Shown in pieces: positions 1-8,537 of a stretch of 64,000 bases of DNA. Within the stretch, counting starts at the first letter, position 1, and each line of letters opens with the position of its first letter. Under the pieces are notes generated by a model. It was given only the letters and a program-made list of their open reading frames with translations, was not told the origin of the DNA and did no database searches. Both the position numbers and the translations under genes were made by a program. This stretch comes from CAYJAB01 sp964368305 (lineage in GTDB: Bacteria > Bacillota_I > Bacilli_A > Erysipelotrichales > Erysipelotrichaceae), in assembly GCA_964368305.1 (NCBI GenBank), contig CAYJAB010000005.1:1-64000 (forward strand). Direction: 5' to 3'.

Positions 1-54
1 GAACTTCAGCCTTCCAAGCTGACTACGTGAGTTCGATTCTCATCATCCGCTCCA
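1..54 (+). tRNA. tRNA-Gly (anticodon TCC), 3' part only
   Basis: The window opens inside a tRNA. The anticodon stem TCAGC/GCTGA (6-10 and 18-22) encloses loop CTTCCAA, giving anticodon TCC at 13-15. The T arm GTGAG-TTCGATT-CTCAT, the 3' acceptor strand CATCCGC, discriminator T and an encoded CCA (52-54) follow. U73 fits a glycine tRNA. The 5' half lies outside the window, so the D arm cannot be checked. Confidence 0.9.
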
Positions 55-63
55 TTGGAGATT

Positions 64-91
64 AAAAAGACAACTTAAGTTGTCTTTTTTT
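64..91 (+). terminator. intrinsic terminator after tRNA-Gly
   Basis: An 11-bp perfect stem (AAAAAGACAAC / GTTGTCTTTTT) with a TTAA loop runs into a T tract ten bases after the tRNA CCA end. It closes the tRNA transcription unit. Confidence 0.9.
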
Positions 92-159
92 ATTTCTCTT
101 GCAATCGCATTAAAAAAAATGTATTATTATACAGCATTACGCATTTAAGGGAGAAAAAA

Positions 160-1413
160 ATGAGTGAAAATTTAAACACATCTACTGAGATGAAACCAGT
201 AAAACCAAACAATAATAAAAAATTTGTTATTGGTGGAGTAGTCGCTGCACTATTAATTGCAGCAGTTGCATTCTTTATGTTATCGACAGGAACAAGTTCT
301 GCATCTATTCATAAAAAGTTAGCAACAGAAGTATTCGATGCAACAATCGATGCAATCGAAACAACAGAATACAAACCTTTAGATTCAACAGATAAAATTG
401 TTTCTACAAACGGAACTTTCAGTTTCAAGACAAATTTAGATGTTTATAACGACTATGCTTTTAATTACAATGTAATTACAGATGGTGTTAAAAATACGTC
501 ACAATTAACTTTTGATTTTTTAGAAAGAGGAATTAGTTTAATAGATTTTTCAGCAATTCAAAATGATAATACTGTCACAATTGCATCAAATGCAATTTTG
601 ATGAACCCAATCAATGTCGTACTTGATGAAATCGATGTATCAAGCACAACAACGAATACAGACACAATTGTACAGTTTATTGAAGAAGTAAAAAAATCAT
701 ATTTATCAGCATTAGACTCAGCAACTTACACGACTACAAATGATGCTGAATATACAACATTTACAAACGAAGTAAAAACAGCGACTGCACATACATTAGT
801 AATTAATCCTGAATTTATTAATGCTGTGATTGATGCTTTATTAAATAATGAGAAATTCATCACTTTATCAAGTGAAATTTATTCGTTAACACCTGAGGCA
901 ATCGTTGAAAATTTAGAGTCTTCTAAGTTAGATACCACTGATGCAACTGAAGTAATTAATTTTGTTGTATATATGGACGGTATTACTTTAAAAGCACTTC
1001 AATTTGCTGATGCTGAAAGTGTATACTTTACAATTGAAGACAATACATTATATACACCAGAAGGACTTGGAATTAAAATGACAAGCGAAGAAGATACAAC
1101 TTCATTTGCATTCATTGATAATTACGGAAGTGAAATCGCACTTATTTCATTTACAAATTCAGTTGTAAATGAAAATGATGTTCTTTCAAATACTTCTATC
1201 ATCACTATGACTATGAGTGGTATTACTGCAGAAATTAAAAGTGATATTACGCAACAATATGTAGATACATATGAAGCAATTACAATGGAAGGTGCAGTTG
1301 ATCTTGAAAATTTAAGTGAATTTGATCAACAAATGGCTATTTATAACTTATATTCTTCATTAATGAATTCAGATTTTGGCCCACTTCTTTCTTACGCACT
1401 TTACGGATATTAA
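160..1413 (+). CDS. membrane-anchored extracytoplasmic protein, unknown function
   Basis: This 417-residue protein has a short Asn/Lys-rich cytoplasmic N-terminus, one hydrophobic helix at about residues 22-44, and a long Thr/Ser/Glu-rich domain expected outside the membrane. No catalytic motif, cysteine lipobox or sorting signal is visible, so it is probably held by the N-terminal helix. The start follows a good ribosome site (AAGGGAG, about 7 bases upstream). It sits alone between two terminators, so it is probably monocistronic. The family was not recognised; a substrate-sensing or envelope role is only a guess from topology. Confidence 0.75.
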   Translation: MSENLNTSTEMKPVKPNNNKKFVIGGVVAALLIAAVAFFMLSTGTSSASIHKKLATEVFDATIDAIETTEYKPLDSTDKIVSTNGTFSFKTNLDVYNDYAFNYNVITDGVKNTSQLTFDFLERGISLIDFSAIQNDNTVTIASNAILMNPINVVLDEIDVSSTTTNTDTIVQFIEEVKKSYLSALDSATYTTTNDAEYTTFTNEVKTATAHTLVINPEFINAVIDALLNNEKFITLSSEIYSLTPEAIVENLESSKLDTTDATEVINFVVYMDGITLKALQFADAESVYFTIEDNTLYTPEGLGIKMTSEEDTTSFAFIDNYGSEIALISFTNSVVNENDVLSNTSIITMTMSGITAEIKSDITQQYVDTYEAITMEGAVDLENLSEFDQQMAIYNLYSSLMNSDFGPLLSYALYGY

Positions 1414-1431
1414 AGTATTAGTTTAAAGTAC

Positions 1432-1475
1432 AAACAGATAGTAAACAATTAAATTGTTATACTATCTGTTTTTTT
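1432..1475 (+). terminator. intrinsic terminator
   Basis: An imperfect long stem (AAACAGATAGTA.. / ..TACTATCTGTTT) runs into a T7 run, about 20 bases after the stop of the preceding gene. Confidence 0.85.
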
Positions 1476-1512
1476 ATACATTTTAATCATACATAGTTCA
1501 CCCTAAATACAC

Positions 1513-1546
1513 TTGACTATCCCCTTAGGGGGTAGTTTATTATTAT
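1513..1546 (+). promoter_or_regulatory. promoter with metal-sensor-like palindromic operator
   Basis: TTGACT at 1513-1518 looks like a -35 box, with an AT-rich -10 region around 1536-1546. Between them lies the GC-rich palindrome CTATCCCCTTAGGGGGTAG (1517-1535), which stands out sharply in this AT-rich DNA. TA-C4/5-G4/5-TA palindromes are typical of CsoR/RcnR-family metal-sensing repressors, and MerR-type sites also sit in such spacers. No such regulator gene is in the window, so the identity of the binder is inferred. Confidence 0.55.
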
Positions 1547-1605
1547 ATTGAGATTAAATACATATAAAGAATTTATGAATTATATTTAATAATGAGGTGA
1601 TATAC

Positions 1606-1806
1606 ATGTATAATAAACAAAAAACAAGAGACAGTGGTTTAGGAATGATTAGTACACTAACATTACTACTAGTTGTTTTAAAATTATTTAATTTAATATC
1701 AATTAGTTGGTTATGGGTATTTTCTCCTATATGGATTTCAGCATTTTTAGTCGTTTTATTGGTTTTGGGGTTTTATATTGTTACTAAAGTAAAAGGAAAA
1801 TGGTAG
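1606..1806 (+). CDS. small two-helix membrane protein (Fragile-X-F-like)
   Basis: The product is a 66-residue protein with two hydrophobic segments (about 13-32 and 39-58) separated by a Trp-rich turn containing SPIWI, and a basic tail KVKGKW. This layout resembles the small 'transmembrane Fragile-X-F' proteins seen across Firmicutes, whose function is unknown. An in-frame GTG lies nine bases earlier, but GAGGTGA at 1594-1600 is a ribosome site placed 5 bases before ATG 1606, so ATG 1606 is the start. The palindromic promoter upstream suggests metal- or stress-dependent expression. It is convergent with the glycine-cleavage operon. Confidence 0.65.
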   Translation: MYNKQKTRDSGLGMISTLTLLLVVLKLFNLISISWLWVFSPIWISAFLVVLLVLGFYIVTKVKGKW

Positions 1807-1854
1807 ATTTTGATATTTTAGAATAGCCTTCTCAATCATAATACAATTGAAAAT

Positions 1855-1885
1855 AAAACAATCTGATTTTCATCAGATTGTTTTT
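1855..1885. terminator. bidirectional terminator
   Basis: The stem AAAACAATCTGA / TCAGATTGTTTT with a 6-base loop has a T run on the plus side and A-rich flank that becomes a T run on the minus side. It lies between two convergent genes and can end both. Confidence 0.85.
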
Positions 1886-1888
1886 ATA

Positions 1889-3190
1889 TTATTTTTTAAT
1901 TTTTTCTACTGCTTGTTGAATACACTCTTTTAAAGACTCATTGAACGTCGGATGTGGATAAACAACTTTTTGTAAATCAAACACAGTCAAATCATTTACC
2001 ATCGCTTGGGTAATTTGAGTAATCATATCTGTTGCACGTGCACACATAAAGATTGCACCTAACAGTTTTCCAGAGGTAGACTCTACAATTAACTTCATAA
2101 ATCCGCGTGGTTGATTCGATAATAAGCTCTTCCCATTCGCACCAGTTAACACTTTAATAGAAATCGCATCAAAATCTAAATCCTGCGCTTGTTTTAGAGT
2201 CAATCCAACACTTGCGATTTCAGGATGTGTATAAATACAACTTGGAATATAGTTCATATCATAAATAAAAGGTATCTTGTTCATATGACAGACTGCATTT
2301 ATTGCCTGACAAGTAGCGACATGTGCAAGTTGCATTTGCCCTATTACATCTCCTGCTGCATAAATGGTATCTACAGATGTTTGATAGTTTTCATTCACTT
2401 CAATGTACTTACTTGCTTGGATGATGTCTTCCTTAAATAAAGATGAAAAACTAGCTTTTCTTCCAGTTGCGAATAATACTTGATCAAACGCTAGCTCAAC
2501 TGTTTCCCCTTTTGATTCAATAAGCATATGCTTATCATCTACAATGCGTACAATTTTACTTTCTAATAATACATCAATGCCATTTTGTTTAAATTGCAAC
2601 TTCAAACTTTGTGCCACTTCTTTATCGCTGTTCCCTAGTAGCTGAGAAGCAATTTCCACGATTGTCACTTTTGTATCTAACTTTTGATAAAGCGCTGCAA
2701 ACTCACATCCAATTACACCCCCACCTACAATTACTAAATGTTGAATTGGTTTTGTGTTTTCTAACAAATCTTCACTGTATAAAGGGGTAATGTGCTCGAT
2801 TCCATCGATATTTAATTTTACAGGTTTTGATCCTGTTGCGATTAATATATATTTTGTCTCGTAAATTGTATCCATCACTTTAACTTTACCTTTCGCTAAA
2901 ATGATTGCTTCCCCTTTAATAAGATCTACTTTATCTTTAATGAGTTTCTTTTCTATTGAACTTTGAAGTGTTTCTATTACCGCTTGTTTATGCAATTGCA
3001 TTTCATTTAAGTTTTTCGATGTACTTACGTCATGAAGTAGTGTTTTTGTCGGAATACATCCTTCATTTAAACATGTTCCGCCTACATGTTTTTTCTCAAT
3101 CAATGCAACTTTCATATTCTTGCTTGCGGCAAAACTAGCTGCTTCATATCCTGCAGGTCCTGCCCCAATAATAATTAAATCATATGTCAT
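1889..3190 (-). CDS. lpdA: dihydrolipoyl dehydrogenase (E3 / L-protein)
   Basis: This 433-residue flavoprotein reoxidises the dihydrolipoyl group carried by GcvH, passing electrons to NAD+. Visible motifs are the FAD site IGAGPAGYEAA near the N-terminus, the redox disulfide CLNEGC in GGTCLNEGCIPTK, the NAD-binding VIVGGGVIGCEFA near residue 155, a second FAD motif ending in YAAGD, and the C-terminal HPTFNE with the catalytic His-Glu pair. There is no N-terminal lipoyl domain. It is the last gene of the gcv operon, overlapping lplA by one base. Its position shows it serves glycine cleavage, though it could also serve other lipoyl complexes. Confidence 0.93.
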   Translation of the reverse strand: MTYDLIIIGAGPAGYEAASFAASKNMKVALIEKKHVGGTCLNEGCIPTKTLLHDVSTSKNLNEMQLHKQAVIETLQSSIEKKLIKDKVDLIKGEAIILAKGKVKVMDTIYETKYILIATGSKPVKLNIDGIEHITPLYSEDLLENTKPIQHLVIVGGGVIGCEFAALYQKLDTKVTIVEIASQLLGNSDKEVAQSLKLQFKQNGIDVLLESKIVRIVDDKHMLIESKGETVELAFDQVLFATGRKASFSSLFKEDIIQASKYIEVNENYQTSVDTIYAAGDVIGQMQLAHVATCQAINAVCHMNKIPFIYDMNYIPSCIYTHPEIASVGLTLKQAQDLDFDAISIKVLTGANGKSLLSNQPRGFMKLIVESTSGKLLGAIFMCARATDMITQITQAMVNDLTVFDLQKVVYPHPTFNESLKECIQQAVEKIKK

Positions 3191-4170
3191 TAAAAGTCCT
3201 CCCTTTCAAACAATTCAATACAATCTTGTTTGATTTTCTCTTCTTCTTTTAAAACTTGAATATTTTTTATTGCATCAATTATTTCAGGCTTACAAAACAC
3301 AACACCTTGTAGACATAGTTGTAACTTTTCAATAAAATCCATTTTTAATGTATCTGAATATACTTTATATTCATTAATCGTGTGATTTTTAATATTTATA
3401 AATAGCTGAATTTCTCCCCAATCAAATCGATCTGTAATAGTAAATTCATAACTTGAATTTGTTCCTAAGATAAATGTCTTATCTTCATATTTCTTTAAAT
3501 TAATCTCTAACTGATCCACCAAAATAGGATTACTTTCTAATTGATATACAGCATTAAATGCCTCAATTAAATACGTACATAACTGTTCTTTATTTAACAG
3601 ATCATTAAACTCTATAAGGTTTTTTACTCTTGCTTTTACCGAGCTTACCGCTTTTGATTTTAGTTTCAACTTAGATGGATTTAAGTATTTTGCCATTTTA
3701 GAAACATCCACATCCATTAAAAGTGTTCCATGATGTAGACATCTTTCTTTGATATTTAAAAAGGCATTCCCTGATATTTTATATCCATCTACACATAAAT
3801 CATTTCTACCAGTAAGTTCAGCAATTATTCCATATTTTTTTAGTGCAACTTGAATCACTTCAAGTTGTTTTTTTACATCATAGTATTTTTTATGAACTAA
3901 AAATGTAAAGTTTAAATTCCCTAAATCATGATAAACAGCCCCACCACCAGACAATCGTCTGGCAATGTGACCATTTTCTTCTTTCAATTTGTTTATATGA
4001 CATTCTTGATATGCATTTTGATTTTTACCAATTACAACTGTATGTTGATTTTGCCATAAATACAAAATACACTCATCTTCTTTCACATGATAAAACAGTG
4101 CTTCCTCTAAAGCTAAATTCTCATAAGGATTTACACTATTTAAAATGACTGTACTTAATGTTTTAATCAT
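3190..4170 (-). CDS. lplA: lipoate-protein ligase
   Basis: This 326-residue enzyme uses ATP to attach scavenged lipoate to a lysine, here most likely that of GcvH. The signature RRLSGGGAVYHDLGN is present near residue 70, followed by NFTFL and the KISGNAF segment with the conserved catalytic lysine, and a C-terminal accessory domain as in full-length LplA. The gene overlaps gcvPB by four bases and lpdA by one, so lipoylation is co-expressed with its target. Lipoate biosynthesis genes (lipA/lipB) are not in the window, which hints at dependence on exogenous lipoate but does not prove it. Confidence 0.92.
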   Translation of the reverse strand: MIKTLSTVILNSVNPYENLALEEALFYHVKEDECILYLWQNQHTVVIGKNQNAYQECHINKLKEENGHIARRLSGGGAVYHDLGNLNFTFLVHKKYYDVKKQLEVIQVALKKYGIIAELTGRNDLCVDGYKISGNAFLNIKERCLHHGTLLMDVDVSKMAKYLNPSKLKLKSKAVSSVKARVKNLIEFNDLLNKEQLCTYLIEAFNAVYQLESNPILVDQLEINLKKYEDKTFILGTNSSYEFTITDRFDWGEIQLFINIKNHTINEYKVYSDTLKMDFIEKLQLCLQGVVFCKPEIIDAIKNIQVLKEEEKIKQDCIELFEREDF

Positions 4171-5591
4171 ATTTTAAACTTATAACGCACAACTGGTTCA
4201 CGCGCTGCTTTTACCTCATCAGGGCGCGAGATAGGTGTAGAGTAAGGTGTATTTCCAATATAATCAATATCTTCCTTAGCACGCTTTATAATCGTCTTAA
4301 ACACTTCAATCGCATTATCCAATGTCTCTTTAGATTCCGTCTCAGTAGGTTCAACCATTAATGCTTGTTCCACTGTAAGTGGGAAATACATTGTAGGAGG
4401 ATGAATACCATAATCCAATAATGCTTTTGCCACATCAAGCGCACTGACATTATTGTCTTTTTTAAGTGTTTTCAGACTCATAACAAATTCATGCATACAC
4501 AATCCTTCAGTTGCCATTTCAAACGTATCACTTAATTTATACTTCATATAATTTGCATTTAATACAGCTTGATTTGCACCATCTTTAATACCATCATGAC
4601 CCAATGCTTTAACATATGTTAGTGCTTTTAACATCACACCAAAATTACCATAAAACGATTTAATACGCCCAATAGAATGCACTCCGTTTATAAGCTCATT
4701 TTTAGAAACCATTGTATTTGGTAAAAACGGTGTTAATAAAGATTTACATCCTACAGGACCAGATCCTGGCCCCCCTGCTCCATGTGGTGTTGAAAATGTT
4801 TTATGTAAATTTAAATGAACAACATCAAACCCCATATCACCAGGACGTGCAATTCCCATGATCGCATTTAAATTTGCTCCATCATAATAGTTTAGCCCCC
4901 CTGCATCATGCACAATCTTTGTAATTTCTAAAATATTACGATCAAAAATACCTAATGTATTCGGATTTGTAAGCATCAATCCTGCTGTATCTTCTCCAAC
5001 CACTTCTCTTAGTTTATCTAAATCTACAAGACCTTCCTTTGTAGATGGAATATTGACAATTGTATATCCTGCCATATTTGCAGTTGCTGGATTTGTTCCA
5101 TGTGCAGAATCCGGCACAATAATTTTTGTACGTTTTTGATCATTATGAAAATGATGATATGCTTTCATCAACAATAATCCACAAAATTCACCATGCGCAC
5201 CTGCTGCAGGTTGAAATGTCATTGAATCCATTCCTGTAATTTCACAAAAGGCTTCTTCTGCTGCTGAAATTGCCTCAATACATCCTTGAATTGTATTTTC
5301 AGGCTGAAGTGGATGTATTTCACTAAACCCTGCAAGTGAAGCAGTCGCTTCATTTAATTTTGGATTATATTTCATCGTACAAGAACCAAGCGGATAAAAC
5401 CCATTATTTACACCATGTGCTTTTTTAGAAAGTTCTGTATAATGTCTCATAATATCACTTTCTGCAACCTCAGGTAAATGACATTCTATTTTTCTTGTAA
5501 GCGTCGGATCGATTGCCTCAAAAGCAACATCAAAATCAGGAAGAATTTGATTGTAACGATTTTTCTTACTTTTTTCAAATATTAAACTCAT
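4167..5591 (-). CDS. gcvPB: glycine dehydrogenase (decarboxylating) subunit 2
   Basis: This 474-residue protein is the PLP-carrying half of the split P-protein, which decarboxylates glycine and transfers the aminomethyl group to lipoyl-GcvH. The PLP lysine lies in HLNLHKTFSTPHGAGGPGSG, and SCTMKYNPK and PAAGAHGE are recognisable family segments. The two-gene form (GcvPA plus GcvPB) is usual in Firmicutes. It overlaps gcvPA by four bases and lplA by four, indicating translational coupling. Confidence 0.95.
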   Translation of the reverse strand: MSLIFEKSKKNRYNQILPDFDVAFEAIDPTLTRKIECHLPEVAESDIMRHYTELSKKAHGVNNGFYPLGSCTMKYNPKLNEATASLAGFSEIHPLQPENTIQGCIEAISAAEEAFCEITGMDSMTFQPAAGAHGEFCGLLLMKAYHHFHNDQKRTKIIVPDSAHGTNPATANMAGYTIVNIPSTKEGLVDLDKLREVVGEDTAGLMLTNPNTLGIFDRNILEITKIVHDAGGLNYYDGANLNAIMGIARPGDMGFDVVHLNLHKTFSTPHGAGGPGSGPVGCKSLLTPFLPNTMVSKNELINGVHSIGRIKSFYGNFGVMLKALTYVKALGHDGIKDGANQAVLNANYMKYKLSDTFEMATEGLCMHEFVMSLKTLKKDNNVSALDVAKALLDYGIHPPTMYFPLTVEQALMVEPTETESKETLDNAIEVFKTIIKRAKEDIDYIGNTPYSTPISRPDEVKAAREPVVRYKFKI

Positions 5592-6898
5592 TGCAATTCC
5601 TCCTTTAAAATTTCAATTACCAAATCAATCTCTTGTTTTGTATTCACTTCAGTTGCACACCATAAAATACGCTTATCATCTAATGGATAACCCCCTAGTA
5701 TATGATGCTGCTCTAATTTTTTTAATACACGGTTTGTATCGATTGGACACACTGTTGTGAATTCATGAAAGAATGGTAAATCACTTGATATATATCCAAT
5801 TTCATTTAATCTCTTTTTAAAATAGGCCGCCTTGCTATGACATAAATTTGCACACTGCACTAGCCCCTTATGAGAAAGAAGCGTTAAATAAACACTTGCG
5901 GTAAGTGCGCAATGTGCTTGATTTGAACAAATATTACTTGAAGCTTTTTCACGACGAATATGTTGTTCACGTGCTTGGAGTGTAAGCACATATGCTGTCT
6001 TCCCTTGTTGATCTTGCGTCTGTCCAACAATTCTTCCTGGAAGTTTTCTAACCAACTTTTCTGTTGTACACATAAACCCTAAATAAGGACCTCCAAAGCT
6101 TAAAGATAAACCAAGTGGTTGACCTTCACCTGTTGCAATGTCTGCACCATACTCAAATGGTGTTTTCATAATCGCAAGCGCGATTGGATTACATCCCATA
6201 ATCAGTTTTGCAGAAACCGCATGTATTGAATCAGACAATCCATCATAATTAGACATCACACCATAGTAGTTTGGTTGTTCTACATAAACACATGCAACCG
6301 TATCATCTAGCAATGATAAAAGATGTTCATTGCTATCTGTTTGATGATCTTCTTTAATCATTACAACTTCCATTTCATTTCCAAAACAATATGTTTTAAT
6401 CGTTTCAATTACTTGTGGATTTGCACAACTTGAAACCAATACTTTATTTTTCTTACGTTCTTTACACATCGCAACTGCTTCTGCTGCAGCTGTTGCTCCA
6501 TCATACACAGACGCATTTGATGCTTGCATACCAGTTAGTTCACACATCATCGTTTGGTATTCAAATATCGCTTGTAAAATACCCTGACTAATTTCTGCTT
6601 GATATGGCGTATAAGATGTTAAAAACTCATCTTTCGATACAATGCTTTTTAATGCAGTTGGAATATAGTGTCGATATGCGCCTGCACCTCGAAAAATTGT
6701 CTTAAAAACAGTGTTTTTCTCTGACAATTCTTGCATTTCTTTTAATACTTCAAATTCACTTTTACCATTTGGCAAATTTACTTTTTCTAAATAGACTTCA
6801 CGCGGGATATCTTTAAATAAATCATCAAAATGATTCAATCCAATCTCATTTAACATCCCAAGTGCTTCTTGTGTTGTATTTGGTGTATACTTTGTCAT
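5588..6898 (-). CDS. gcvPA: glycine dehydrogenase (decarboxylating) subunit 1
   Basis: This 436-residue protein is the non-PLP-lysine half of the split P-protein and forms the heterotetramer with GcvPB. Family segments include RGAGAYRHYIPTAL, SYTPYQAEISQG and NASVYDGATAAAEA near the N-terminal third and QTQDQQGKTAYVLTLQAREQ in the middle. Length is normal for the subunit. It starts seven bases after gcvH ends and overlaps gcvPB. Confidence 0.95.
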   Translation of the reverse strand: MTKYTPNTTQEALGMLNEIGLNHFDDLFKDIPREVYLEKVNLPNGKSEFEVLKEMQELSEKNTVFKTIFRGAGAYRHYIPTALKSIVSKDEFLTSYTPYQAEISQGILQAIFEYQTMMCELTGMQASNASVYDGATAAAEAVAMCKERKKNKVLVSSCANPQVIETIKTYCFGNEMEVVMIKEDHQTDSNEHLLSLLDDTVACVYVEQPNYYGVMSNYDGLSDSIHAVSAKLIMGCNPIALAIMKTPFEYGADIATGEGQPLGLSLSFGGPYLGFMCTTEKLVRKLPGRIVGQTQDQQGKTAYVLTLQAREQHIRREKASSNICSNQAHCALTASVYLTLLSHKGLVQCANLCHSKAAYFKKRLNEIGYISSDLPFFHEFTTVCPIDTNRVLKKLEQHHILGGYPLDDKRILWCATEVNTKQEIDLVIEILKEELQ

Positions 6899-6905
6899 AC
6901 TATCA

Positions 6906-7283
6906 CTACAGTGTAGCTACAAAAGCTTCATATTCTTCTGCATTCATCATTTCTTCTTGATCTTTAACATTTGAAACTTTTATCAACCATGCACTATAAC
7001 AGTCTTCATTTATTTTCTCTGGACTTTCTAATAGTTCCTCGTTAAATGCGATAACTGTACCAGATACTGGACTTATTAAATCAGATACTGCCTTTACAGA
7101 CTCTGCATCCCCAAAACTTTCAGATGCCACAACTGAATCATCCTGTTCAGGTAAGTTAATAAATACAATATCCCCAAGTTGTTGTTGTGCATAATCTGTA
7201 ATTCCTACTACCACACTTTCATCCTCACATTTTTTTACCCATTCATGTGATTTTGTATACATTAATTCATTTAGTACTTTCAT
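6906..7283 (-). CDS. gcvH: glycine cleavage system H protein
   Basis: This 125-residue lipoyl carrier shuttles the aminomethyl group between P-, T- and L-proteins. The lipoylated lysine is in ESVKAVSDLISP, and YTKSHEWV and GITDYAQQQLGD are standard GcvH segments. The open frame extends 19 codons further upstream into gcvT, but the ATG of MKVLNELMY follows TAGGAG at good spacing and matches the family start, so that start is used. It lies ten bases after gcvT. Confidence 0.95.
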   Translation of the reverse strand: MKVLNELMYTKSHEWVKKCEDESVVVGITDYAQQQLGDIVFINLPEQDDSVVASESFGDAESVKAVSDLISPVSGTVIAFNEELLESPEKINEDCYSAWLIKVSNVKDQEEMMNAEEYEAFVATL

Positions 7284-7293
7284 ATTTTTTCTC

Positions 7294-8379
7294 CTATTTC
7301 TTTCTTTTATAAAATGGCAATTCCACAATTGTTGCGCCAATTTTTCTATTTCTTACAATCGCCGTTAACTGCATTCCTATTTCACTATACGCTACATCCA
7401 CAAGTGCCATTGCACAAGATACGCCAACATAAGGACAATGCGTTCCCGATGTTGTAATCCCCACTACTTTATCTTCAAAATAAAGTGGTGTGTTCTCTCG
7501 TATTATTCCACGGTCTACAGCTTTTATACCTATACGAATACACTTATTCTCTCCATATTCTAATAAAGCTTTCTTTCCAATAAAATCTTCTTTATCCATT
7601 TTCACAAATGATCCAATTTTAGCTTCAAATGGTGTAATGTCTTCACTCATTTCATGTCCATACAGTGGCATAGCAGCTTCAAGTCTAAGTGTATCTCGTG
7701 CTGCCAGTCCACATGGAATCAACCCTAAATCCTTCCCATTTTCAATTAAAAGCTCCCAAAGTTTCTCAGCATTTTCATTTTTTAAATAAAGCTCATATCC
7801 TAATTCTCCTGTATATCCAGTTTTCGATATGATACAATCAATCCCTTGGATATTCCCATTAAAATTTGCAGTATAGTACTTTGTGGGAATGAAAGATTCT
7901 TCACATACCCTTTTTAAAATCGCTTCTGCATTTGGACCTTGAAGAGCAAGCTGTGCATACTGATCACTTACATCCTCAATTTCCATATTCTCAAACTGTT
8001 TTGATTTAAACCAATTATAATCTTTCTCTTTATTAGATGCATTCACAACTATAAAATAAGCATTCTCTTTTATTTTATACACGATCAAATCATCCAGTAT
8101 TTTACCTTCTTCATTTAACATTGGACTATAGCGTGCTTGTTGATCTGCCATATTTGTAAAGTCATTTGTTAATACATAATTTAAAAATGACAATGCATTT
8201 TCTCCAGTTATTAAAATTTCTCCCATATGACTTACATCGAATAAACCACACTGTTCTCTTGTAGCCATATGCTCTTTCACTACCTTTGTTGCATATTGAA
8301 TTGGCAAGCTATACCCTGCAAATTCAACCATTTCACCTTGATACTTTAAATGCGTATCATATAATGCTGTTTTCAACAT
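7294..8379 (-). CDS. gcvT: aminomethyltransferase (T protein)
   Basis: This 361-residue enzyme takes the aminomethyl group from GcvH, releases ammonia and forms 5,10-methylene-tetrahydrofolate. LYDTHLKYQGEMVEFAGY, CGLFDVSHMGE, SKTGYTGELGYELY and CGLAARDTLRLEAAMPLYGH are all classic GcvT blocks. An in-frame ATG seven codons earlier exists, but AAAGGGGG lies just before the ATG of MLKTALYD, which is the family start. It is the first gene of gcvTH-PA-PB-lplA-lpdA. A cre-like site lies 26 bases upstream. Confidence 0.95.
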   Translation of the reverse strand: MLKTALYDTHLKYQGEMVEFAGYSLPIQYATKVVKEHMATREQCGLFDVSHMGEILITGENALSFLNYVLTNDFTNMADQQARYSPMLNEEGKILDDLIVYKIKENAYFIVVNASNKEKDYNWFKSKQFENMEIEDVSDQYAQLALQGPNAEAILKRVCEESFIPTKYYTANFNGNIQGIDCIISKTGYTGELGYELYLKNENAEKLWELLIENGKDLGLIPCGLAARDTLRLEAAMPLYGHEMSEDITPFEAKIGSFVKMDKEDFIGKKALLEYGENKCIRIGIKAVDRGIIRENTPLYFEDKVVGITTSGTHCPYVGVSCAMALVDVAYSEIGMQLTAIVRNRKIGATIVELPFYKRKK

Positions 8380-8404
8380 AGTTCCCCCTTTGATGATCAT
8401 AGTG

Positions 8405-8418
8405 TGTCAGCGCTTACA
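8405..8418 (-). promoter_or_regulatory. candidate CcpA cre site upstream of gcvT
   Basis: On the minus strand this reads TGTAAGCGCTGACA, which fits the catabolite-responsive element pattern TGWAANCGNTNWCA at every specified base. It lies between the proposed promoter and gcvT, a position where CcpA binding usually represses by roadblock. CcpA itself is not in the window. Confidence 0.65.
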
Positions 8419-8485
8419 TTTGATTCTAAATAAAAAAGTAATATCCGACATCTACAATCATAATTAGCTTCTTTTACGTGTAATT

Positions 8486-8494
8486 ATCATACCA
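8486..8494 (-). promoter_or_regulatory. candidate extended -10 promoter of the gcv operon
   Basis: The minus strand reads TGGTATGAT, an extended -10 (TGN plus TATGAT), with no convincing -35. It would give a leader of about 100 bases. No glycine-riboswitch core was found in this leader. The cre-like site lies downstream of the start region. Confidence 0.4.
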
Positions 8495-8503
8495 TAAATA
8501 CAG

Positions 8504-8537
8504 TAAAAAAAAAGACTTTATATTCACTATAAAGTCT
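8504..8537 (-). terminator. terminator of the MATE gene
   Basis: The 10-bp stem AGACTTTATA / TATAAAGTCT (8513-8522 and 8528-8537) runs on the minus strand into a nine-base T run. It overlaps the MATE stop codon and separates it from the gcv promoter. Confidence 0.88.

Noticed and set aside
8379..8535. Glycine riboswitch before gcvT
   Set aside because: The tandem aptamer core motifs were not seen by eye in the ~150 bases upstream; a covariance-model search would be needed to exclude a diverged form.
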